Assembly: GCA_973895155.1 (NCBI GenBank)
Contig: OZ316898.1
Coordinates: 21,543,305-21,607,304 of the forward strand
From: Marsupella aquatica
Taxonomy: Eukaryota > Marchantiophyta
Length of the DNA: 64,000 nt
Reading direction: 5' to 3'
Under the pieces are notes generated by a model. It was not told the origin of the DNA, made no database searches, and was given only the letters and a program-made list of their open reading frames with translations. Made by a program: the position numbers and the translations under genes. The stretch's first letter is position 1. The number at the start of each line of letters is the position of its first letter. Of this stretch, positions 22,202 to 31,545 are shown piece by piece.

Positions 22202-22604
22202 GGTCATCAAAGCTTAGACCCGGTCGAGCTAGCGGAGAAGGCGATAGGGAACGTTAGAAAGATGGACGAACAAGCCAAGGCACTAGCATGGAGACACAGA
22301 GCGAAAAGAACTAGAGAGCACAATGAGGCCTACTTAAGAGAAGCAGCTACTGCTCAAATTAGATTAGGAGAATTTGATGAGGCTCCTAGTGGGGCTTTTG
22401 GTGAAAGGGGGCAATGCTGACTCTCGTACAAAAAAGCCAAGAGGTGGGCTGACTGCTCTCTTGCGAAAGAAACCAACGGTGAAGGATAGGCTGGCTCGCA
22501 GGCTACTGAATGGGCGTGTCACGGATGCAACTGTTAGTCAGCTAGCCAGGGATCAAGATGCAGCTTACCGTGAATCGTTTCGCAATCAGTGGACAATGAA
22601 GTAG
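22202..22604 (+). pseudogene. Coding-like relic with one frameshift (unrecognised)
   Basis: A frame starting after a possible acceptor (CATCCTTACAG) reads SLDPVELAEKAIGNVRKMDE and AYLREAATAQIRLGEFDEAP. After a frameshift near 22405 the adjacent frame continues RGGLTALLRKKPTVKDRLAR and VTDATVSQLARDQDAAYRES to a stop. Composition is strongly coding-like (charged, helical). I do not recognise the family. A real intron or an assembly indel could also explain the frame change. Confidence 0.35.
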
Positions 22605-22619
22605 TTGTCTTCATGAGTC

Positions 22620-24680
22620 CTTCAAAAGGTTCCAGATTATGTGTGTAGTCAACTGGACCATAGAAACTGATCGAGGCGAACGTCCTGGTACTACAGTTTT
22701 TAGAGTTCCATCTTGAGATTGGTAAGCTGCGAAAGGGGAAACAGTGAGCTAATATGGAAGTTGTCAAGCTTATTCTAAGACTTCCGCAGGTTTCTGAAAG
22801 GAAGACCGGGAGTAAACTAAAGAGAGATATCGATGACTTTACCTGGTGAGTTAAGGCAACTCATAGAAGAAGTTTTTCTTTATGGCATCTGAATTTCAGG
22901 ACTTGTGAGTCTCAAAATTTATCAGTCCGGCCGCGGTGTTAGTGACAAAGGACCGTCCTGAGATTTGCGTTGGTTGCTGAATACTATCCATCGTTTGAAA
23001 GTTTGGCAGTTGAATGAGAGGGGGCTTCTTTTTTGCGTCATATGAACTACGTTTTAAAGGGCAGAATGTACAGAAGAATTTCATTTAGTGTAGTTCTGTA
23101 TTTGTTTTGACAGCTCGGTCTGATTATTTCATAGTGGATTGCTGTCAGGTTTTGGAAAGGAAGAAGTGAAGGCTCACGCAACCATGCCTCTCAGATCAAT
23201 CTCTTGGAAGACCATTATTGGGATTAAATTGTCAGATTTCGTACATGATCTCACGACTTGCAGAGAGCAAGGCAGATATGTCAAAGATAGTTCAAAAGGA
23301 TCTCACAATGAAAAAGAGTATCTAATTGACAACCGATGTAGGTATGCAGTAGTTCCTATTTGGGGGAAACTCTAGCAGTTGTAGCTTATTCTGCTAACTT
23401 CCCACTCAGTTTCCGTTGCAAAGGGAGAATCTCCTGTTCCTTGACGATTGGGCCGGCGTGTGAAATAGCTCAAACCCATTGATATTTTAAACTCTCCTGT
23501 GCCCTTCTTCGGTCCAGTGTGTCCTCATTCTTGATTGGGTCATTATTTGGCATCTTGTACTCTGTCCTTTCCGTTCCCAAGTGGGGGATTTTAGACTTGA
23601 AAATCAATCTATTCGACAAAAATCAACGGAGGATTCATCATCCCAAACTATTGAATATCTTTGGACCTCGTTGCTACTGTAAGTGCAGAGAAGTACATTA
23701 AAGTATGCTTACATGTGGAGCATCACTCAATTTGTGCCTCTAGTTGCTACTTCCTATCCTGTTCCATCAAAAATAATGGTATGATCGAAGGCAAAGTTCT
23801 GGCAAGGCAGAGTGAAAAAGGGGGCAACGTGGCTCTCGTCTGCCATCTTCGTGCAAATTTTGCATACCAACAATGCTATGCAAATTGTGTATACTAACTG
23901 CATTAAACTCAATTTTGGACAGTCAAGTCCATGTCATATTGGGATCAACTGTCTCTCCTTGGAGGAGACTGCCCTATGGTGTTTCTTCTCCAAATCTTCA
24001 TTGACTGACAGATGCAATAACAAAACCCAATTGTAGTTGGAGAAGCTAGAGAAACCATAGGATCAGGTGTCCCCATATAGGAGAAGCCAGAGAAACTATG
24101 GGTGAATCAGTTGTCACCATATCAACAGCAATCGACTTGACAGAACTCAACAAATATGGAAGATAGAAATGTATCACTTATACTTGCGTGTCAAGAAGTA
24201 AAATTTAATACAAAAATGTTAAATGTTCTCTTAGGCTGTCATCAGTTGATCGTTGATTGTGTCTTCAAAGTTGGCCACCAACTGTCACTCCAACACACCC
24301 CTCTCATGAAATGTGAACTATAGTCATCACTATCTTCAGGGTTTTGAGGCCCAAATCTCAGCAAGGAATGCGGTCTTGGCATTGCCTGAGAAACAAGAAG
24401 CACCTACTTTTCAGACTAACTGAAACAGACACACAACACCAGAAAACAGCAGATCAACACTATCATGCCTGCCACCTAACGTATCCATGTGAAGTGCATT
24501 GGAGATTGAAAAGATCAACATCCACAAGAAGTGACCGAGTTGTAGTCATCTAGAGTAAGATCAATGGGCAAAACGAAGGGTAAACCACCCAAGATGAGTA
24601 TGCTGATGAGAATTGAACACGAATTTCAGGGAAAGCAGATCACCTTCCAATGAGTTACTGATACGAGTATCATAAAACCT
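22620..24680. other. Gene-poor stretch upstream of the kinase 3' end
   Basis: Short frames only, none recognisable. The last few hundred bases should include the 3' untranslated region of the minus-strand kinase gene; no clear polyadenylation signal was picked out. Confidence 0.5.
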
Positions 24681-24682
24681 GT

Positions 24683-26791
24683 CTACAGCTTTGTGCCAAA
24701 CACGCGACATCGTTCGCAACGTTTCTTGCAGATATCCTCAAGCATCTTCGCTGCTGCTGTACGCTCCTGCTGCATTTGTTTTGCCCGGGATCTCATCAAT
24801 TGACGTTCTTCCGTACCGCCTGTAGAAAAGTCATCGAGCCATTCAGCTATAAGTTTCCCGAGTTGGTACATGTCCGATCCCTTGGTGTATCTTTTCCTTT
24901 TGTCATTGTCTTCTTCCAACGTTTCCGCATCCCAACCCGTTAAGTCCTCACCAACCCATACTTCATTGTCGGGTCCAGCAGCTTCCAAGTCTATGATCAC
25001 CCATTTCCATTCACCCAAATCATTTACTTTGATAACGTTGGGCCACCTTATGTCCCTGTGGGTGTAGCCTTTCATGTGCAAGTCCGCAAGGCCGCATAAC
25101 ATGTCATGCGTGGCATTTACTAAATCCTTGCAATCCTTAGGCTTTGCATATGGGTCACCAACAGGTTGTAGTCGCAATACTGTTCTAGCCTTGGATCGTC
25201 GGACGGATATAAGTTGGATCAGGTACCTGGAGCCAGCGATTTTTTCATACAGGCATTCTATCGCGGTCACCTTCTCTTTCGTCAATCCTGGGATTTCCTT
25301 CGTCACGCAGTCAGGATAGATCGTCACTGCTCCACCATAAACTCTTGCTATTGGCTTATATAATGCCAAGGGGATGTCACTATCCAGTTCTTCCTGTAGT
25401 TTCTGTAGGAGACAGTGCATCCGAATGGTGCTATGTAGGAACTTGGCTACATCGCTCAACATATTCAAGTCATAGAGTTGTGAGATACTTTCACAAAGAA
25501 TTTCCTTGCCTCGCGGATAGAGCTTCAGCCATCGAAACTGCCTTCCACCGGAGCAACCACCAATCACATAAGGGAGCTTACCATAGAACAAAGGGCTCCA
25601 TGCCTTTAATTTTGAGGTGTTCTCACCTGCAGCCTCGTGCCGAAGTGCCGGGTCTGTCTTATTCTCCCATCGGAGAATGAGACAATCCCTCACAAACAGC
25701 TGAAAATCTGGTCTTAATAGCGGTTTTAGTGGTCGCGATGCTACAGTACTAGTCGGGGGATTGGGTGAATCCAGTAACCAGTCCAAACCTTTTAATTTTC
25801 CGTTTGCTGGAGCCTCCTCATTTAATAATGAGATGAACTCTCCAGTGAGAGTAGCCAATTCATGTGAGCTGGTGGCCTCATTGCCTGGACAACGACGCAT
25901 TATATGTCCGAACACAATGTCGCAGAAGGATGCCAAGTCTGTCGCCGCTGCGGGAATATCAAGCTCCACCAGCTCAGAAGAGCGTATTTTCTTGAAAATT
26001 ACAGGATTGCGAATTGGGAGCGGTACTGGTGTCTGGGACAAAAACTCCGAGAGTTCAAGGGCACTTCGTGGGAGCGTCGGAGGTGGTTCCAACAGTTTCC
26101 CAAAATAGCGCTCTCCAGCTTCAGCATCAGCTTTTGCTGCCAAGGACAGGCATTCCTGTGGTGACGGTTTTGCCTTCTTTGAAAGTCGCGCTCCCTCTGC
26201 GTACACACCAATCACGAAGTGTTGAAGAGGAAGAGAAAAACAGGAAAGTCATCCAATAATCACTCGAGCAAGGAGTCTACAAATTTGGCACGATTCCGGC
26301 AGAAATGCTTTATCGGTTAGCAAAGCAGGAAGACACAGGACACCTGTAATTGCAAAAGTGCTTTCCAAACAAATGCCAGAGCAAGGGCGACAGCTGCTGT
26401 CCATGATACCCTTGATCACTTTTCAGCAAAGAAAACAAAGCAGCAACAGAGGGGTGCTCAAAGGAAAAAACTCAACGAAAAGAGAAACCAGAACAAGAAC
26501 CAGAAGATACTGACGAGAAACACATTGCTGTGAAATTCAGTTGGAATTACCATCCGTAGAGTTTCCTTTTTGAAGCCGAATTGCCAACTTAATTGCCACT
26601 ATCAATCCGCCAGGTGCCACTGGGAACAGGCGCCGGATTATGTCTTCGAGCTCCATTTCCGACAACTCTAGCAACATAGGTACTCCGACCCAGTCAAGGC
26701 ATAGTTTCGCAGCAACGCCTCGCAGTCGTGCTTCGTCATGAATAGTTCTCCGAAGCAGGTTCATAATATTTTCTTCTTCACCACTCGCCAT
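24683..26791 (-). CDS. Crinkler-like protein: helical N-domain, PD-(D/E)xK nuclease-like and kinase domains
   Basis: Two exons, 26791-26551 and 26196-24683, give 584 residues. The intron starts GGTAATT and ends CTTCCTCTTC...GTACGCAG; phase 1 joins in frame, and exon 2 has no ATG of its own near its start. Residues 1-80 are helical (MASGEEENIMNLL...), perhaps SAM-like. Residues 240-310 look like a restriction-endonuclease fold: LRPDF, then LILRWENK (D and E-x-K), then LPYVIGG. Residues 375-580 are kinase-like: CVTKEI (Lys), GYTHRDIRWPNVI (catalytic Asp and Asn), VIIDLEAAG in place of DFG, and GSDMYQLGKLI. Nuclease-kinase fusions are known among Crinkler-type proteins of oomycetes, fungi and early plants. 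Role in defence or intragenomic conflict is inferred. A truncated paralogue lies at 8179-8897. Confidence 0.75.
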
Positions 26792-28432
26792 TGGATCTTG
26801 CAGGCTGAACAATATACTGCTTACTTCTTAAGATATATGCTATGAAACCAGGCAGAGACAAGACAGCCACAAACGCAAGTTATAACAAAAGAAAGCACAT
26901 ACAGATGACAAGCAGAAACGAAACCCTCGGGTTGACAGAAATCGTAGCAACAGAGGAAGCGACAGAGGAAAGAGCACCACAAGGATGAAAACTACGGTAC
27001 AAGGCCGTGAAACTCACCATCCACCAAACCCTGGATCACCGAAAACCCAGTCCAAATCCTGCAAACGCACGATGTAAGGCCATTTGATCCGCAGTGTATC
27101 ATGACAATCAATTAAACATGCAACGATTCACCACCTCAAAATTTCCAAACCAGACTGCTAGCGAATCCGCCTCACTTCAGTCTATGCCGAGGGCTCGGAC
27201 TCTTATGCCGAGGGCCTCCTCGGTCGGCAGACAAGGAGTTGATCTCGTTCCCGACCAGTTGTGCCTTGTGTAAACCCCCGGGCCTATATTTGAGACCCCC
27301 CAATGTTGATCCGTTGCCGACCTGTTGTGCCTTGTGTAACCCCCTGGCCTATATTTGAGAACCCCTAATGTATATGTTTATGGTCCTACCTTACTCCTTA
27401 ACGAGGTATTGGTACTTGGTCCTCCATTCAGGATCTCCCTTCTCGAGGCAGATCTTGCCCTCCATTCGGGATCGCCCTTCACGATGCAAATCTTGGTCCT
27501 TCATTCAGGCTGCTCTACCCGCGGCCAATCTGGACCGTCCATTCAGGGTGCTCAATCCGCAGCTAATCTCCGCCCTCCATTTAAAAATGAACGGCCAGAT
27601 TGTTAGGGTTTAGGGCGTTCCTGCATCACCATCCAACGGACAGCTGCTATTGGACGGCCCAGATTTTGTTCACCGGGCCGGTGGTTTCCTGGGCGGGCGT
27701 TACTTAATCTAGGAGAGCAGCAGGATGCGGCCACTTCCCATTTCACTTTCTGGAAACGCCGTCAGGTTGGAAGTTTGTCGTCTGTGCAGGAGCCATTTCC
27801 ATCTCGGCCGGGATGAGCTTTCTCTCGCATTCTAGTCATTCTCCTTCGTGCCTCTCATTCCGTGTTCATCGAGAGCTTGAGTAGATTTGGGTGTTTTGTC
27901 TAGGCTCGAGACGACCGGCTGTGGTGAATGTGGGTGCGGCTGTGAGTTGACTGTTGGAGCACAACTCAACTTTGAGTGGCCTGATTTTTATTTCTCTTTC
28001 CATATCAATTGCTTTGGATGTATGCCATCTTTTTGAATGCGTGCCATACTTGTTTTATTATATGCTTATGTCGGTCATTCTAATGAACATTTGCCGCTCT
28101 ATTTGGAATCTGTTAATGTTGATGCTGAACATGACTGCTGAAGGTTTTTCTCTTGTGTTACTCCCGTTCTGACCTATGTTGCCGCTGTGTAGCAATAAGA
28201 TCTAGTGGAGTAAGGACAAAGTCGCTCAATCATGCCTCCGAAAACATTCCAAGGTGTTTTGACTGTTTTCTTGCATTTAGTTTTGTTCAGTACTCCCTCC
28301 GCGTTCGGGGCCGCTTCAGTTGTAGACTGCTAGGGGTTGCTTGACACTCGTTCATCTCTTCCCTTGTAGGACTCATCTTGAATCGTTACAGACCCAAAAC
28401 GAGGCTTCGGCTAACTGATCAATGCTTTCCCC
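26792..28432. promoter_or_regulatory. Shared upstream region between kinase and small ORF, copy 2
   Basis: It corresponds to 8898-10547 and carries the same elements. These are two 67-bp units at about 27235-27370, CCTCCATT repeats at 27420-27590, the telo-box-like AGGGTTTAGGG at 27602-27615, and GGCCCA within 50 bases. A possible leader intron ends near 28366 at CTTCCCTTGTAG. The kinase reads leftward and the small ORF rightward, so a bidirectional promoter is plausible but unproven. Confidence 0.5.
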
Positions 28433-28522
28433 ATGAATGATGAAGCAGAGATCGCCAGAGAGCTTGCACCTTTGATGCAAGTGGAGTTTGATAGTTTAAA
28501 CATCAGTGCGAGAGGAGCTTAA
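28433..28522 (+). CDS. Small 29-codon ORF, copy 2
   Basis: It encodes exactly the same peptide as 10548-10637 (MNDEAEIARELAPLMQVEFD... ending RGA). The only coding difference is synonymous. See that entry for context; a truncated first exon or a micropeptide are both possible. Confidence 0.35.
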   Translation: MNDEAEIARELAPLMQVEFDSLNISARGA

Positions 28523-28609
28523 TAAGGGTTTAATGATTGCCAGCCAGATTCCAGATTCCAGACCAGAATTTGAACTCCCAGAATTGCTAGATAATTTATT
28601 TGATTGTGC

Positions 28610-29893
28610 CACGGATCGTACTCGGAGAGGTGGTGGGACTCTGCTACCTCCGGTATGAGGCACGTCCTCATTAAGAACCCATTGTCCACTACCCCCTCGG
28701 CCAGGAGGCTAGAGGACTGGTATTTAGCTCCCTTGCCCCCAGGAGCCCGCGACTCTACTCAGTTTATCCCCTCGGGTAAGCCCAAAATCATTTTCAGATG
28801 TGCCTCATTGAGACACATCACTCTCCCGTGCGCTCGGGTTTGTTGACGAGCCTCGGTCGAAGTTCTGAATGAACTCCGTCATATCCTGCCCGTAGTACCT
28901 GTTTCCGTTCCAAGGGAGAGAGGCGAGGTGCTCAAACCCTTGGGTCTTCAGATAGCATGCATGCTTGGGGTGGAGGATGTTCTTGTGAACATTGTCCCCC
29001 ATGCGATGCATGGTCAGCTTGGCTATCGCAACCGTGGCCAAAGGCAACCCGGATACGGCTGCGGGTTCCTTCCTCTTCCTACCCCGAGACTGATTCCCGG
29101 GGTGACTAGAAGAAGGGGACATCTCTCCTTCCTCTCGGTCAGGTGGTGGTAGCGCAACTGCCGTGAGTATTGGTGTCGGGGCCGCTAGATTTACCATGTT
29201 ATCCCCTCGGGCTTGCTGGAGTGATGCTGGGTTGTTCGGCGCTTGTTGAGTCGTACCCCGCGGCCGTCGATTTAGGGGAGGGTGAGCCTCCTCGTCTTTG
29301 GAGCTAATATTCACCGCATTCACCATGGATCATACTCGGAGAGGTGGTGGGACCGGTGGCGGGGACCGGTTCGGTTGAGGCCAAGGAGGTGTAGGTGCGG
29401 GTACGGGCACGGGTTGGCCGGCACTGGTCGTTGATGGTAGAGTTGCCATGAAGTTCTGCAGGTGCCGGTGGAGGTTTTCCAAAGCAAGTGTAGACGGCCT
29501 TGTCGACCGGGTAGTGTTGAACTCGCTGTTGATGATAGCCCGGACCCAAGCAGGGATGTGGTCAAAGTGGTGCCGCTACAAGTCGATCATGCCCGGGAGA
29601 GTGAAGACCGCATCCGGGAGCCAAAGCAATGCTTCCCAGAAGCCGATGTATTTTCCCCAGTCAAAGAAGTACCCTGATACTTCTTCGGGTTGGTAAAGCT
29701 CGCTCTGGGATGGGTAATCAAAGTTAAGGAGATAGTGGTGTCGGCCTGCTAAGCGGATGGCTCTCTCGTATTCGCGTTTGATTTTGTATCGGCGCGGGTT
29801 GGCGTGTTTTAATGAGTCGGCCAAGTGCCCTCCGATAGACAGGAACTGTGTCCAGAATCGTATGGCCAAACTGGAAAGGATCGTGTGTGACAT
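28610..29893 (-). pseudogene. Decayed retroelement-like gene with EHL-PW domain, copy 2
   Basis: Read leftward, it encodes FWTQFLSIGGHLADSLKHAN, a basic linker, EEVSGYFFDWGKYIGFWEAL and LPDAVFTLPG, then a TAG at 29576 where copy 1 has a Gln codon. The HFDHIPAWVRAIINSEF segment, a proline-rich linker and a 173-codon ORF (29326-28805) follow. That ORF holds SRGRKRKEPAA (basic, NLS-like) and GFEHLASLPWN, QDMTEFIQNF. An extra G near 28854 breaks the frame just after FIQNFD. The lesions differ from those in copy 1, so the two copies decayed separately. No reverse transcriptase is attached. Confidence 0.6.
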
Positions 29894-29990
29894 TCAGAGG
29901 AGATAGCAGGTGACTAAGGATAAGCGAGAGAGCTGGAGTCGAAGCTGGCGCGTGGACTGAAGAACTGGTGCACTGCAAAGGATCGGCCCC

Positions 29991-29998
29991 CCTTTATA
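29991..29998 (-). promoter_or_regulatory. TATA box for the minus-strand retroelement-like gene
   Basis: The minus strand reads AGGGTATAAAGGGGG about 100 bases upstream of the first long frame (29893). The following leader is short and pyrimidine-rich. Copy 1 of the duplication lacks this sequence because its equivalent was lost at 12370. Confidence 0.5.
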
Positions 29999-30310
29999 CC
30001 CTGAGAGCTCGTCGATCGCCCGATGCCTCCTCGTCGCTTATAGGCCGAGCCTTTCACGCTCGCAGTGTACCGGCCACTTTGCCGGTCCGGGTCAGCTTGT
30101 GTCAGTGGCCGCCTCCCGGAGTTTGTTATACGGTCCCGAGGGGGGGGGGAAGGGGGCCCATTACACGCTCGCAACCCGGGCATGCGAATGGCAACCTGCC
30201 GCCAGCCCGAACATGAATTCCTCTTATTGACTAATGATTTCCTACTCATAATGGCTACCTAAATACTGTCGTTATGCTAATAATAACAACCTAAGATACC
30301 CCTAACGCGC

Positions 30311-30769
30311 ATGCTAAGCATGGTTAGACCGAATCACTCATTACCCACCGTACCAGCGGCGTCACACAATACGCCATCCAAGCGACGCAAGATTCAGGGC
30401 GCACTGCCACCAGTAAGCATAAAAAATGTAACCATTTGGAAATGCCTTCGCTCGAAGACTACATCCGACAATGACTCTAATCCATCACTTGCTGCAATTA
30501 TTGACGACGTCAATACGCCATCCAAGCAACGCAAGATTCAAGACGCAGAAGGGAATTTGGAGGTGGCGAGCACAGTAAAGAACCAGATTGAAGGCCAACG
30601 ACAGGAATTCTCGAAGGCCAATGCTTCCCGACCAAAATACCGACCCAACAATAATGCAAAAGGGAATTTGAAGGTGACAAGCACATTAAGGAACCAGATT
30701 GAAGGCTGGTACAGGAATTCTAGAAGCATTGACCAAGCTTTGTTTCCTTTGTATTTCTCACGAACCTAA
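30311..30769 (+). CDS. 152-codon ORF with 37-residue repeats (repeat family F)
   Basis: The ORF begins MLSMVRPNHSLPTVPAASHN. It contains TPSKRRKIQ and TPSKQRKIQ, both basic and possibly nuclear-targeting. Two 37-residue units follow, each with GNLEVASTVKNQIEG- or GNLKVTSTLRNQIEG-type sequence. The units are 111 bp, in register with codons. Degenerate DNA copies of the unit occur at 1-185, 2690-2870, 12371-12440 and, inverted, 49600-49800. Most of those are interrupted by a TAG in CAGGAATTCTAGAA, so this is the best-preserved copy. Function unknown; likely a mobile-element or multicopy-repeat protein. Confidence 0.4.
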   Translation: MLSMVRPNHSLPTVPAASHNTPSKRRKIQGALPPVSIKNVTIWKCLRSKTTSDNDSNPSLAAIIDDVNTPSKQRKIQDAEGNLEVASTVKNQIEGQRQEFSKANASRPKYRPNNNAKGNLKVTSTLRNQIEGWYRNSRSIDQALFPLYFSRT

Positions 30770-30904
30770 TTGAATGGTGACACTTTTGATGCTAACGGAG
30801 TCCAATGGTTTCAACATGAACGTTATAGCTACAAAAGACTTTAATTGGAAATGTTATGGGAGTGCGAGATTACAAGTGAGTCACCATGAATGCTAGTGGT
30901 GTAT

Positions 30905-31210
30905 CACTAGTAGAAACCGGGGCATTTCGTGACCAGACCACTTGTGACTGGGGTGACCACGCAAGTGCAACCTTTGAACATCAGTCTTATTTTTGAGACG
31001 CCATAAGACTAGATAGTCATAAGTAGTCATGTTTATGACTACTTAAGACCATTGAACTTTTTAAAAATCTTGATCTATTGAATGAGTCATTCAAGTATGA
31101 CTACATAGTCATACTTAGTCAACATAAGACAATGGCCAATAGTAAGCCAAGTCCAATTTAGTCAACAAAATTGACTTGTCCATTAATTTTCATTGTGGCC
31201 ATTGAACACT
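30905..31210 (+). mobile_element. CACTA-type transposon terminus with subterminal repeats
   Basis: Repeat family F is interrupted at 30905 by CACTAGTAGAAACCGGGGCA, a classic CACTA terminal sequence. The next 250 bases carry inverted and direct copies of TAGTCATA/TATGACTA, as expected for subterminal transposase-binding repeats. The preceding TAT would be the 3-bp target duplication. No matching right end (CTACTAGTG) was found in the window, so the right border and any transposase are unknown. Confidence 0.7.
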
Positions 31211-31427
31211 TTTTAAAATAATGTAGTGCCATATGCCTGGTTAGAGGATATTTACCCGATCCCATACACATTCTGAGCCATGGGATTACGCTTTACATAG
31301 CCATTGACTGAACTATATGCAAGGGGCATAAGGGTTTGCTAGGGAGGCTTTTTTGTGGTTTTGTGTTACATGAAGTGCAGTTTAGGCCTAACTCATCCAC
31401 ATGCATGTAACCCTTCCTGCCAAAGTT

Positions 31428-31545
31428 TAGGGGGGGTTGTAGCAAGACACCTAAAGGGGGTTTAGGGGGGGTTTTAGCAAGACACCTAAAGGGGGTTTAG
31501 GGGGGTTATATCACAAGGGTGGGGGGGTTATATCGATCTCAAGGG
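31428..31545. repeat. G-rich short tandem repeat
   Basis: About three units contain AAAGGGGGTTTAGGGGGG and AGCAAGACACCT. Runs of four to seven G on the plus strand give local G-quadruplex potential. Confidence 0.8.

Larger units (their letters stand above)
26075..30904. repeat. Segmental duplication, copy 2
   Basis: Collinear with 8179-12608. Unlike copy 1, it continues into a complete kinase gene on the left. It has the empty MITE site near 29400 and retains 29970-30660, including a TATA box for the minus-strand gene. On the right the match ends where a CACTA-type terminus begins at 30905. Confidence 0.95.
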
